64,000 nucleotides of DNA, from assembly GCF_947500975.1 (NCBI RefSeq), contig NZ_CANMUE010000001.1:1-64000 (forward strand). Direction: 5' to 3'. The number at the start of each line of letters is the position of its first letter. Position 1 is the first letter of the stretch. Origin of the DNA: an uncultured Polaribacter sp. Its GTDB lineage: Bacteria; Bacteroidota; Bacteroidia; Flavobacteriales; Flavobacteriaceae. The notes beneath the pieces are model-generated. The model saw only the letters and a program-made list of their open reading frames with translations. It was not told the DNA's origin and ran no database searches. Below are positions 26,703 through 36,123 of this stretch, piece by piece. The position numbers and the translations under genes are program-made.

Positions 26703-26709
26703 TTTAAAG

Positions 26710-29700
26710 TTACTTTTTCATTATTTTCCTTACAGCTATCTCCCCTTTTGAACTTTCTATTTTTAATAAATAAATACCTGATGAAATCGCTTTTAGATCT
26801 AATGTTTTATTGGTGAATTCCATTATTTTTTTACCAAGGAGATTAAATACTTGAACTTTACTTAATTTCTTCCCTAAAGTTAAATTTATTGTTAATAAGT
26901 CTACTACAGGGTTTGGATATACATTTATGCTACTATTTAACTCATTATCAATAATACTTGCTGTAGAGTTACAATTGGTACTAAAACTAGCAATAGCGTC
27001 TATTTGTGAAAAATTATTTGTACTATATGTTACATCATCCACTTGTATACATAAAAGATTTGGGTTGTTTTTTGCATCAAAATCATACCAATACATATTA
27101 CTGTTATTTCCGTTAGCAATATTTAAGCTTGTTAGTTGATTATAGGCAACATCTATTTTACCCAAAACTATATTATTAGAAAGATCTAAATTTGTTATAA
27201 TATTTTGAGAGACGTTTATCCTTTTTAAAGCAGTATTAGCAGATAGATTTAAACTTGTTAAAGAGTTATTATAGCAATACAATTCTTGTAAAGCTTTATT
27301 AGCAGATAGATTTAAATTCATTAATGAATTATTTCCTATCGATAAAATAGTCAAGTTTTCAAAAGCTTGTATACCTGTTGCATCATTAATGTTTTCAGAA
27401 TCAACATATAAACCACCAGTAAAAGCATTTGCTTCAGCACAGGATATTTCAGTATCACCATTTGTATTTACAGTTGTATCAGCAATTAAACTTGCTTTTA
27501 AATTAATGTCAGGTATACTTATGTTGCATATTGGAGATGTATCTATTGATTCATAAGCACCCAAATCAACTGCTGCGCCTTGAATACGACTGTTACCAGA
27601 AATATCTTCTGTAGATGTTACGTATTCATAAGCTCCATAATCTATAGCAGGAGAATTTGACTGAAGAGTAAAATTACCATTTGATTGATCTGTAAATAAT
27701 GGATCTGAACTAAGTATTTTTGAACTATTACTAATATTAGAGAATATATCTGATGACAATGAGTTTTTAACCTCTAAAGAACCGCTACCACCAAGAGATT
27801 GAACAGTATTTTTATCTACGTTTACATTATCCCAAAAGATACTATTATAAACCCTAACTTTAGTTCTAGCTGCAGTATATATTAGAGGTTCTGTTATGCT
27901 ACTTGTTGAGTTAAGTTGATTTTCTACAAATGTACTATTACTAATTGTTACATCTTGATCTGCAGAAGAATCTTGTCTAAACCACATGATTCCATAAGAA
28001 CCAGTACCACTAAGTGTGCGATTAATATTATTTTCAAAAACGCAATTATCTATTTTTGTAAATAAATCATTGCTAGAACTTTGATAAGCTCTAAAATAAA
28101 GAACAGTACCAAAATGGGCTAAGTTGTTACGAAACACACAGTTCTCAATAGAAACGTTACCTAGTTTATCAATAACTGTTACAACACCGCCTCTTACTAA
28201 AACATGATTTTCAAAAATAATATTCTTTAATTTTATATCTATAAGAGTACTAAAATTTGATGGATTTACATAAATAGCACTCCCTTCACTTGCAGTGTCT
28301 CCGTTTGCAATTGTAAAACCATCTATTGAAACGTTGTAAGTATTAATTGTAAATAGTTTGTAACTATTATCTGTTCGGTTAACACCACTATAATCTACAC
28401 CTGTATCATCTCCAGATACATCACCATCTATTAATGTGATATTTGTACTTAAATCACGTTCTTCAATTCTACTTTCTGTTCCATTAAAACCACCATATAG
28501 TTTTGTATAATCTGTATCTATTGAAAATGTATTAAATCTACCACCACCACCTAAACTGGGTTTATAATTACCACTAGAAACCCAAATTTGTTTAGAACTA
28601 TCTGTATTATTTAATGCTGTTTGCAAATTAGTATATGCATTAATCCAAGTTGAGCCATCATTGGATCCAGATGTTGCATTTTTATCTACATAAATTACAT
28701 TAAACGGTGGATTAGAAGTGGTATATGAAGATTCAAAAGCACCAATATCTACTCTTGTAGATTGTATGCGATTATTACCTTTTATATCTATAATTAGATC
28801 AGATGGTACTTTAGAATTGTCACCATTATTTACTGCTATTGAATTTGGTTGTAAAGTAAAATCTGTTGTATTAGTAAACAGTGGGTCTGTATTTGTATTA
28901 TTGTAATTAATACGTGAAGTTCCATTATGAGTTATTGTTGAAAAATTATCTTCAGATATTGAGCTTTCAATTTGGTAACTAGTTGCACTGCTCATTGTAG
29001 TTCCATTTCCAACAGAATCAGCTATATCACCATTACTACCTTTATTATTATAGAAAATAGAATTATAAACTTCTATTTTTACACTTCCTGTTCCTGATTG
29101 GGACCCCGATACTAAAGTAGGAGTACTTGTTGAAGTTAGATTTGAATTATTAACAACAGTGGTATTGATAATTTTTGTGTTTGTAACACCATTAGTATCT
29201 TGTCTGAACCAAAAAAGGCCAAAATTATTTACACTATTTACTCCTTCAACCTTATTATCATTAATTACACAGTTGGTTATAGTAACATTAAGTGTATTTC
29301 CTGCCAAAGCCCTTGTATATAAAACAGGGTATGAATTACCAAAATTCTCTCTAAAAACAGTATTGGTAATATTTAACGTACCTGATTGATCGATCATTTG
29401 TACAGCTCCTAAACGAGTTACTACGTTTTTTTCTATAACACAATCATTAATTGAAAAGTTATTAGCATCAATATAAATTCCAGCACCTTCTTGTTTAGCT
29501 GCACTAGCTGTATCATTTGCATGTCCATTTCTAATAACCAAACCATCTATTGAACAGTTATTTGCAGTAACAAATATTACATGAATGTTATTATCAGTTC
29601 TATTAACACCAAAATAAGCAACACCAGTATCATCTCCATTTACATCTCCATCTAAAATGGTTTGATTAGTATTGGTATTTCTTTGAGTAATTATATTTTC

Positions 29701-29964
29701 TGTACCATTAAATCCACCATAAAGTGTAACATTAGGAACATTCATTGTAAAAGAATTTGATCTTTGATTTCCAGGGGAATAAACTCCTGAAGCTATCCAT
29801 ATATCATCTCCATTATTTGCAGAATTTAGAGCTAACTGTAAATCTGTATAAGCATTTGCCCAGCTTGTACCATTATTGCTTCCTGTGGCGGTTTGGCTTA
29901 CATAAACTTGTGCTTTAATTAACGATGTAATAAAAAACAAAGCAAAAAGTAATTTTATTTTCAT
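26710..29964 (-). CDS. Large secreted protein: duplicated beta-helix (choice-of-anchor Q) domains, LRR, T9SS tail
   Basis: A 1084-residue protein with a signal peptide (cut near IKAQ, residue 19). Two homologous right-handed beta-helix units span about 20-415 and 420-805. Each starts with YV(S/D)xxAT...GTSWANAYTxLQxAL and closes with a DIGAFES or DLGAYES choice-of-anchor Q motif. Short leucine-rich repeats follow near residue 870-970 (NNSLTSLNLSANTALKRINV). The Por sorting tail ends it (INVYPNPVVDLLTI... GKKIMEF... AVRKIMKK). Beta-helix proteins often bind or cleave polysaccharide, but no catalytic residues were identified. A palindrome lies about 72 bases upstream of the start. Confidence 0.9.
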   Translation of the reverse strand: MKIKLLFALFFITSLIKAQVYVSQTATGSNNGTSWANAYTDLQLALNSANNGDDIWIASGVYSPGNQRSNSFTMNVPNVTLYGGFNGTENIITQRNTNTNQTILDGDVNGDDTGVAYFGVNRTDNNIHVIFVTANNCSIDGLVIRNGHANDTASAAKQEGAGIYIDANNFSINDCVIEKNVVTRLGAVQMIDQSGTLNITNTVFRENFGNSYPVLYTRALAGNTLNVTITNCVINDNKVEGVNSVNNFGLFWFRQDTNGVTNTKIINTTVVNNSNLTSTSTPTLVSGSQSGTGSVKIEVYNSIFYNNKGSNGDIADSVGNGTTMSSATSYQIESSISEDNFSTITHNGTSRINYNNTNTDPLFTNTTDFTLQPNSIAVNNGDNSKVPSDLIIDIKGNNRIQSTRVDIGAFESSYTTSNPPFNVIYVDKNATSGSNDGSTWINAYTNLQTALNNTDSSKQIWVSSGNYKPSLGGGGRFNTFSIDTDYTKLYGGFNGTESRIEERDLSTNITLIDGDVSGDDTGVDYSGVNRTDNSYKLFTINTYNVSIDGFTIANGDTASEGSAIYVNPSNFSTLIDIKLKNIIFENHVLVRGGVVTVIDKLGNVSIENCVFRNNLAHFGTVLYFRAYQSSSNDLFTKIDNCVFENNINRTLSGTGSYGIMWFRQDSSADQDVTISNSTFVENQLNSTSSITEPLIYTAARTKVRVYNSIFWDNVNVDKNTVQSLGGSGSLEVKNSLSSDIFSNISNSSKILSSDPLFTDQSNGNFTLQSNSPAIDYGAYEYVTSTEDISGNSRIQGAAVDLGAYESIDTSPICNISIPDINLKASLIADTTVNTNGDTEISCAEANAFTGGLYVDSENINDATGIQAFENLTILSIGNNSLMNLNLSANKALQELYCYNNSLTSLNLSANTALKRINVSQNIITNLDLSNNIVLGKIDVAYNQLTSLNIANGNNSNMYWYDFDAKNNPNLLCIQVDDVTYSTNNFSQIDAIASFSTNCNSTASIIDNELNSSINVYPNPVVDLLTINLTLGKKLSKVQVFNLLGKKIMEFTNKTLDLKAISSGIYLLKIESSKGEIAVRKIMKK

Positions 29965-30035
29965 AATAAATTTTAGTTTTAAATTATGAAGTAAAAATGG
30001 AATTTAAGCCACTATATTTTTTTAAATATTTAGTG

Positions 30036-30048
30036 AAACGTAACGTTT
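30036..30048. promoter_or_regulatory. Palindrome upstream of the beta-helix gene
   Basis: AAACGTAACGTTT is a perfect 6+1+6 palindrome, about 72 bases before the minus-strand start at 29964. The spacing suits an operator, but no regulator is known. Confidence 0.35.
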
Positions 30049-30109
30049 TACTTATAAATAGTAAAACACATAAAATCATCAAATTAATTATGTATATTTT
30101 ATGATTTAA

Positions 30110-30139
30110 AAAAGAGAGACTTTGTTAAGTCTCTCTTTT
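30110..30139 (-). terminator. Rho-independent terminator of the small secreted-protein gene
   Basis: AAAAGAGAGACTT (30110-30122) and AAGTCTCTCTTTT (30127-30139) form a perfect 13-bp stem with a 4-nt loop. Flanking A residues give the U tract on the minus strand. Confidence 0.8.
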
Positions 30140-30161
30140 AAGTTGACATCAAAAAAAAAAA

Positions 30162-31025
30162 TTAATATTTATGAAAACTATTTTCACAATACCTTGTTTT
30201 ACATTCTCTTAAATGCTTTTGTTTTGCACTATTATAATTTTCTTTATTTCTTTTTATTGCCTTACCTTCTTCACTATTCCAATATGCTTCATTTTTCTTG
30301 TCAACCATTTGATAATATCCATTTACAGCATTATTTATTTTAGCAATGTCTGCTTTATCTTTTGCTGTTAGAGTATAAGCATCTTGTTTAGATTTCATGC
30401 TTAATAGATAATCTCTAACGTGCTTTTTTAGGTCCATTTTTAATGCTTTTTTACATGCAGGACTTGTACATTCTTGTGGAGCTTTATTTAAGGCGGCATC
30501 TTTTAGTTTACTCATAAAAGCACCAAATTTTTTCTTTTTTGTTTTTTTTGACTTCTTATCATTAGAGTCTCCTGATGCACCTACTCTAATATAAATTTCA
30601 TCGATATCATTAAAACCGACACCATCTTTTTCTTTCCAAACACCGCCTATTTTAAAAATAAAGTCATCTATGGCTACAAACCCTTTTCTTGATACTCTAT
30701 CTACCAAATGTGATACATTAGGATACCCAATTATTTTACTTGATTTTGATTTTGTAGCGTCAATAGTATTTATACCAGATTTATCTTCTTTAGTGGCACC
30801 TAATAATTTAATACCCGAATACACACCATCTAATGTTAAAATTTCCGTTTTTAATTTATACTGTTTACCTTTTATTTGTTGGTTTCCTTTATCGTCCTTA
30901 TACACAGAGTAATAACGTTGATAAACTGCCTCTGAACCATGAGACTCAATTGTTTCAAAAAAATTTTTTTGTGAAAATGTTGCTATTGATAAGAAACAAA
31001 GTACAAGTTTTAAAATATTTTTCAT
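30162..31025 (-). CDS. Hypothetical secreted protein with Lys-rich linker
   Basis: A 287-residue protein with a signal peptide (MKNILKLVLCFLSIATFSQ). The N-terminal globular part (to about 150) is mainly beta by residue pattern. A strongly basic linker follows (KKSKKTKKKKFGAF near 155-170). The helical C-terminal part contains two CxxxxC-type pairs (ECTSPACKK near 187 and ECKTRYCEN at the end), which could form disulphides. No T9SS tail, so it is probably periplasmic. No family was recognised. It is separated by terminators from the beta-helix gene and lies downstream of the LytTR pair in the opposite spacing. Confidence 0.65.
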   Translation of the reverse strand: MKNILKLVLCFLSIATFSQKNFFETIESHGSEAVYQRYYSVYKDDKGNQQIKGKQYKLKTEILTLDGVYSGIKLLGATKEDKSGINTIDATKSKSSKIIGYPNVSHLVDRVSRKGFVAIDDFIFKIGGVWKEKDGVGFNDIDEIYIRVGASGDSNDKKSKKTKKKKFGAFMSKLKDAALNKAPQECTSPACKKALKMDLKKHVRDYLLSMKSKQDAYTLTAKDKADIAKINNAVNGYYQMVDKKNEAYWNSEEGKAIKRNKENYNSAKQKHLRECKTRYCENSFHKY

Positions 31026-31122
31026 TAGTTAAAAATTTATGTTATGCTATAAATATCTTTCTAATGAAGCTTTAAAAGGTAAATTAATTAGTTAATGGTG
31101 TGTTTTTTCTTGTGAAATGTAA

Positions 31123-31878
31123 TTAATTAAAAGTAGAATTTATCATTTTTAAAAAAGCATCTTTACGATCTCTTGCTATAGGAATAGTTCTATTGTTTTC
31201 CATAACAATGTGTAAACCATCTTTTTTTACAACCTCATTCATAAACTTTAAATTAATTAAATAAGAACGATGTGGTTTGTAAAATAAAGCTTTTTCTTTT
31301 AACTGATCAGCAAAGTGTTTTAGTGTTTTACAAATTAATTCTGATTTACCATTTTTAAGAAATACTTTTGTATAAACACCATCTGCCTCAAAATATAAAA
31401 TGTCATCATGTGAAGTAAAAATAATACCTTTTGGAATTTCAAGTGCAATTTTATTTAAAGATAACTGATGAAATGCTTTTTCTAAATTGATTAATTTATC
31501 GGTAACATTCTTTTCTTTTATATTTTCATGAGCTTTTAAAAGTGCATTTTGCAATTCATCTGTATCAATTGGTTTCATCAAATAATCTATAGCAGATAGT
31601 CTAAATGCTTCTATTGCATACTGGCTATAGGCTGTTGTAAAAATTATTTGAAAATTTATAGGCTCATTTTTAAAAAAATCTAAAATTTCTAAACCAGAAT
31701 GTTGTGGCATTTCTACATCTAAAAAAACAAGCTGTGGTTGTTCTTTTTTAATTATAGCAACACCTTCTATTAAATTAGAAGCTTCTAGTAATAATGAAAT
31801 ACCTGTACATTCTTCTAGCAATAATGTTTTAAGAACATTTCTTGCTCTACTTTCATCATCAATAATAATTACTTTCAT
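31123..31878 (-). CDS. LytTR-family response regulator
   Basis: A 251-residue protein. The receiver domain (about 1-120) has acidic pair D7-D8 and phospho-acceptor Asp54 in FLDVEMP, plus the later Lys in LMKPID. The LytTR DNA-binding domain (about 145-250) contains DDILYFEADGVYTKVFLKNG and LFYKPHRSYLINLKF. Regulators of this type bind pairs of short repeats. The start overlaps the stop of the upstream sensor kinase by four bases (ATGA), so the two are produced together as a pair. Confidence 0.93.
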   Translation of the reverse strand: MKVIIIDDESRARNVLKTLLLEECTGISLLLEASNLIEGVAIIKKEQPQLVFLDVEMPQHSGLEILDFFKNEPINFQIIFTTAYSQYAIEAFRLSAIDYLMKPIDTDELQNALLKAHENIKEKNVTDKLINLEKAFHQLSLNKIALEIPKGIIFTSHDDILYFEADGVYTKVFLKNGKSELICKTLKHFADQLKEKALFYKPHRSYLINLKFMNEVVKKDGLHIVMENNRTIPIARDRKDAFLKMINSTFN

Positions 31879-33731
31879 TTTTTATAGTTTAATGATATTT
31901 TTACAACAACTTCAGTACCTGAAGCTATTTCATTTTCAAACAAATCATTTATTTCTAAATTTAAAAAATTAGCGTTTATTTGATTTAGTAAATCTATTCT
32001 TTTTTGATTTGCTGAAGTTGCAAAAGAATTATGAAATCTATTTCTTTTTTTATTAATTTCTAAAGATGCTTCTCTACCAATTCCATTGTCTTTAATTGTA
32101 CAAATTAACAAATTAAATGACGTTTCTTTTTGGAAAGAAATCGATAACCTTTTATTATCTTTTTTATGCAACAACCCATGTTTTAAAGCATTTTCTACAT
32201 AAGGCTGTAAAAATAAAGAAGGTATGCTAACATTATCTAAATCTAAGGTATCATCTATAGAAACATTAAATGTAAAATCATCATTAAATCTATCTTTTTC
32301 TAATTCTAAGTATAAAGTTAAAGCCTTAATTTCTTCTGATAAAGAAATAACAGACTTTTGACTTTGCTCTAAATAAATTCTTATTAGTTTAGAAAACTTA
32401 ATTAAATATTGTCTAGCTAATTTTTTTTCATTTAAAATAATATAATCTTGAATTGAATTTAAAGCATTAAAAATAAAATGAGGGTTCATTTGAGATTTTA
32501 AAACTTTTAATTCCGAGTCGTTATATAGCTTTTCTACCTCTAAACGTTTTTGAGTTTCTTTCAGTTCTAGTTTTACAAACTCAATTTTTCTTTTTGTTTT
32601 TAGTTTTTCGAAATAAAATAACAACAAAAGAATAAATAAAATAAAGATAATTATTGAGCCGATTAATATACTCCTAGTTCTATTATTGTTTAATTCAGCT
32701 ATTTTTTTTTCAGACTTTATTTTCTCAACCTGAAACTTCACTTCAGAATCTGCAATGAATTTTCTTTTTTTTATGTTGAATATTGAATCTTTTAATTTTA
32801 TATATTTCTGATTAATATCTATAGCTAATTTGTTTTCATTTAATATTGAATAAGAAACAAATAAATGTTGACTAATTTTCATTGAAAAATATAGTTCTCC
32901 TATTTTTTTATACTTTTTTAAAGCACTTTTGTAATATGGTATTGCCGATTTATGATCTCCATAAATAGAAAAAAGTGTGCCATAAGTATAGAGTGCGTAT
33001 GCTTCATTGTTTACTTGATCTAACTCTTTAAAAATTGTAATAGCTTTTTTAATTGAAGCTTCTGTTTTGTTAAAATTAGTTTTATCTCCTTTATTAAATA
33101 GTAATAGTTTAAAACGACGAGCACCAATTGAGTACGCCATTGCTTTACCTGTTTTATTATTTAATTTTTCAAAAACTGTTAAAGCTAAATCTAAATATTT
33201 TTTGGTCTTTTCATAAAGTTTGTCATTTTTTAAATACATGCAAGTGTTTGCTATATCTAAATAATAACCACCCAATTCTAAAGAAGGTTTGTTCTTAGAA
33301 GTTTCTGAAATCAATAAATTGTATTCTTTAATTGATTTATCAATATTTAAATTAAATCTATCTAATTTTGCTAATACTCTTCTGACCTTACGTAAAGCTT
33401 CTTTATCATTAATTTTAATTAATTGATGATAGCTTATAAGCGCTTTTTCTAAAGAAATATCAAAAAAACCTACTTCTAAATAATAGTTTGCATATGCCAG
33501 ATTAATATATGTGGATAAATTATCTTCACTATTTTTTTTCTCAGCTAACTTTATTAACTCTAAAGATTTATTTAAATCTCTAATTAAATAAAAATCTGAA
33601 ACCTCTAATATCTCTTTTACTGTATTTTTAGATAGATCTAAATATTTTTCGGGTAATTCATCAGTATACCTTAATTGTGAATAAGCTATTAAAGTAGATA
33701 GAAATAAGAAGATAAAAATTATCTTTTTCAT
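31875..33731 (-). CDS. LytS-type sensor histidine kinase with TPR repeats
   Basis: A 618-residue protein with an N-terminal signal or membrane anchor (about 1-19). A periplasmic TPR-like region of about 330 residues follows, then one transmembrane helix at about 355-375. A coiled coil precedes the His_kinase domain with LKSQMNPHFIFNALNSIQDY, the phospho-acceptor His being in PHFIFN. An HATPase domain lies near the end (LFLQPYVENALKHGL, KDNGIGREASLEIN). This layout is common in Bacteroidetes and is paired with LytTR response regulators. It senses an unknown envelope signal via the TPR domain. Targets are not visible here. Confidence 0.93.
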   Translation of the reverse strand: MKKIIFIFLFLSTLIAYSQLRYTDELPEKYLDLSKNTVKEILEVSDFYLIRDLNKSLELIKLAEKKNSEDNLSTYINLAYANYYLEVGFFDISLEKALISYHQLIKINDKEALRKVRRVLAKLDRFNLNIDKSIKEYNLLISETSKNKPSLELGGYYLDIANTCMYLKNDKLYEKTKKYLDLALTVFEKLNNKTGKAMAYSIGARRFKLLLFNKGDKTNFNKTEASIKKAITIFKELDQVNNEAYALYTYGTLFSIYGDHKSAIPYYKSALKKYKKIGELYFSMKISQHLFVSYSILNENKLAIDINQKYIKLKDSIFNIKKRKFIADSEVKFQVEKIKSEKKIAELNNNRTRSILIGSIIIFILFILLLLFYFEKLKTKRKIEFVKLELKETQKRLEVEKLYNDSELKVLKSQMNPHFIFNALNSIQDYIILNEKKLARQYLIKFSKLIRIYLEQSQKSVISLSEEIKALTLYLELEKDRFNDDFTFNVSIDDTLDLDNVSIPSLFLQPYVENALKHGLLHKKDNKRLSISFQKETSFNLLICTIKDNGIGREASLEINKKRNRFHNSFATSANQKRIDLLNQINANFLNLEINDLFENEIASGTEVVVKISLNYKK

Positions 33732-33904
33732 AGTTTAATTTAAACCTAAAAAGAGTATTGAAATGATATTTTTATTTTAATAAAATTTAAAATAGAAAAA
33801 TAATAAAAAATATTACTTATCTCTTTAATTATCTAAAATAAAAATAAACTTTAATAGGATTTAAAAAAAATTATTGAATGGTTAATATTTATTAGTGAAT
33901 TGAG

Positions 33905-35035
33905 TTATTTAACCTTATAACAAGATTTATAAATATCTTCATAAATTGGTAATATATTTTGAAGAGAAAACTTTTTTGTATGCTCTTTTGCATTCCGTTT
34001 AAAACGTTCTAAAACTATATTATCTTTTAAAATAGAGATAGCATTTTTAGCCATATTATCAACATCTCCAAGGTTGCTTAAAAAACCTGTTTCACCATTT
34101 ATATTTACTTCTGGCAAACCACCTGTATTAGTAGAAATAACAGCCGTTTTAGCTGCCATTGCTTCTAAAGCTGCCAAACCAAAACTTTCTGTTTGAGATG
34201 GTAGTAAAAACACATCACTATAACATAGTATTTTAGCAATTTCTGTGCTGTTTCCTAAAAAGAAAACTTTTTCTGTTATACCTAATTTTTTAGTTAGCTT
34301 TTCAGCCTTTATCCTTTCTGGTCCTTCTCCAATCAATAATAATTTTGAAGGAATTTCTTTTTGAACTTTATAAAAAACTTTAACTACATCTTCTACTCTT
34401 TTAACAGGTCTAAAATTACTTATATGAGTTAAAATTTTTTCATTTGGTTTAGCTAATGCTATTCGTTTACATTCTTCTCCTTCCGCTTTATCATACTTTG
34501 CAGTATCAATAAAATTATAAACAACTTCAATATTTTTATCAATATTAAATAATTGATTGGTTGTTTCTTTTAAATTATTAGAAACAGCTGTTACTACATC
34601 AGAATTGTTAATACTAAATTCTACAGCAGATTTATAGGTAGGGTGACTACCAACTAAAGTAATATCTGTACCATGTAAAGTAGTTACTACTTTAATATTA
34701 ATCCCTTTTTCTTTTAGCATTTGTTTTGCCATAAAAGCAGCATATGCATGAGGAATTGCGTAATGGACATGCAACACTTCCAATTCATGCCTCAATACTA
34801 CCTCTACCATTTTAGTTGATAGAGCCAATTCATAAGGTTGATATTGAAATAATGGATATTCTTCAATTAAAACTTGGTGAAAGTGTAAATTATTTGATAA
34901 AAAATCTAATCGAACAGGTTGATTATATGTTATAAAATGTACTTCATGACCATTATCAGCTAAAGCCATTCCTAATTCTGTAGCTACTACTCCACTACCT
35001 CCAAAAGTTGGATAACAAACAATTCCTATTTTCAT
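33905..35035 (-). CDS. bshA: N-acetyl-alpha-D-glucosaminyl L-malate synthase (bacillithiol biosynthesis, first step)
   Basis: A 376-residue GT4 glycosyltransferase joining UDP-GlcNAc and L-malate in bacillithiol synthesis. The N-terminus MKIGIVCYPTFGGSGVVATE with the GGSGVV loop is the BshA signature. HVHYAIPHAYAAF near 95, the central HISNFRPVKRVEDVV, and the C-terminal FLLPSQTESFGLAALEAMA follow the GT4 E-x7-E layout. Bacillithiol is known from Bacteroidetes as well as Bacillus. The bshB and bshC genes are not nearby. It seems to be transcribed alone, downstream of the transketolase subunit and separated from it by a terminator. Confidence 0.93.
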   Translation of the reverse strand: MKIGIVCYPTFGGSGVVATELGMALADNGHEVHFITYNQPVRLDFLSNNLHFHQVLIEEYPLFQYQPYELALSTKMVEVVLRHELEVLHVHYAIPHAYAAFMAKQMLKEKGINIKVVTTLHGTDITLVGSHPTYKSAVEFSINNSDVVTAVSNNLKETTNQLFNIDKNIEVVYNFIDTAKYDKAEGEECKRIALAKPNEKILTHISNFRPVKRVEDVVKVFYKVQKEIPSKLLLIGEGPERIKAEKLTKKLGITEKVFFLGNSTEIAKILCYSDVFLLPSQTESFGLAALEAMAAKTAVISTNTGGLPEVNINGETGFLSNLGDVDNMAKNAISILKDNIVLERFKRNAKEHTKKFSLQNILPIYEDIYKSCYKVK

Positions 35036-35123
35036 ATAATTAAAAAATTTAATATAAAATTCAACTCATTAGTTGTAAAAATAAAGTTATTCTTACATTT
35101 TATTTCCAAATAAAAGTATAAAA

Positions 35124-35156
35124 AAAGAGTTTTTCAAATAGATTGAAAAACTCTTT
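35124..35156 (-). terminator. Rho-independent terminator after the transketolase N-terminal subunit gene
   Basis: AAAGAGTTTTTCAA (35124-35137) and TTGAAAAACTCTTT (35143-35156) form a perfect 14-bp stem with a 5-nt loop. A preceding A run gives U on the minus strand. Confidence 0.85.
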
Positions 35157-35181
35157 AATATTTTAATTTTAAGATTCAATT

Positions 35182-36027
35182 TTAGTAGTCTCCTAAAGTA
35201 GCTGGGTTTTGAGCTAATGCACTCTCTAATTGTTCATCATTTGGTGCTTTTCCATGCCACGCGTGCGTATGCATCATAAAATCAACTCCATTACCCATTT
35301 CTGTATATAATAAAATACAAACTGGTTTACCTTTTCCAGTTAATGATTTTGCTTCAGCCAAACCAGCTAATATTGCTTCAATATCATTTCCTTTTTTTAC
35401 TTCCAAAACATCCCAACCAAAAGCTTCAAATTTTGCTTTTATACTTCCCATTGGTAAAACCTCATCAGTAGATCCATCAATTTGTTTTCCATTTAAATCT
35501 ATTGTGGCAATTAAATTATCAACTTTTTTTGCTGATGCATACATAATTGCTTCCCAGTTTTGCCCTTCTTGCAACTCACCATCACCATGTAAAGAATACA
35601 CTATTTTATCATCACCATTTAACTTTTTAGCTTGAGCTGCACCTAATGCAACCGACATACCTTGACCTAAAGAACCTGAAGCAATTCTAACCCCTGGCAA
35701 ACCTTCATGTGTAGTTGGATGACCTTGCAAACGAGTATCTATTAACCTAAAAGAGCTTAATTCTGAAACAGGAAAAAAGCCACTATGAGCCAAAACACTG
35801 TAATAAACTGGAGAAATATGACCATTAGATAGAAAGAATAAGTCTTCATTTTTTCCATCCATTTCAAAGTCAGTAGAGTAATCCATTACTTCTTGATACA
35901 AACAAGTAAAAAACTCTGCACATCCTAATGACCCTCCTGGATGACCAGAATTTACAGCATGCACCATTCTTAAAATATCTCTTCTAACTTGTTGTGTAAA
36001 ATCTTGTAATTGTTGTGTTGTTGGCAT
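35182..36027 (-). CDS. Transketolase, N-terminal subunit
   Basis: A 281-residue protein. It covers only the thiamine diphosphate/pyrophosphate half of transketolase: VNSGHPGGSLGCAEFF, GSLGQGMSVALGAAQA near 117, and HGDGELQEGQNWEAIMYAS near 145 with the GDGE TPP motif. The enzyme moves two-carbon units in the pentose phosphate pathway and needs a C-terminal subunit (pyrimidine-binding, about 310 residues). Split transketolases are usual in Bacteroidetes, but the C-terminal gene is normally next door. Here the neighbours are bshA and an unrelated gene, so the partner must be elsewhere. The gene is followed by a strong terminator. Confidence 0.9.
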   Translation of the reverse strand: MPTTQQLQDFTQQVRRDILRMVHAVNSGHPGGSLGCAEFFTCLYQEVMDYSTDFEMDGKNEDLFFLSNGHISPVYYSVLAHSGFFPVSELSSFRLIDTRLQGHPTTHEGLPGVRIASGSLGQGMSVALGAAQAKKLNGDDKIVYSLHGDGELQEGQNWEAIMYASAKKVDNLIATIDLNGKQIDGSTDEVLPMGSIKAKFEAFGWDVLEVKKGNDIEAILAGLAEAKSLTGKGKPVCILLYTEMGNGVDFMMHTHAWHGKAPNDEQLESALAQNPATLGDY

Positions 36028-36123
36028 TTTTATTTTTAATTTGATGCCAACAAAAATACAAAAGTGATTGGATTTGTAGGTTTATTATCTAATATTTATT
36101 TGTTAATTATTAACATATTAATT

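Noticed and set aside
30122..30343. 73-codon plus-strand ORF rich in Phe and Leu
   Set aside because: Antisense to the 3' end of the secreted-protein gene and overlapping its terminator; composition explained by the A/T-rich opposite strand.
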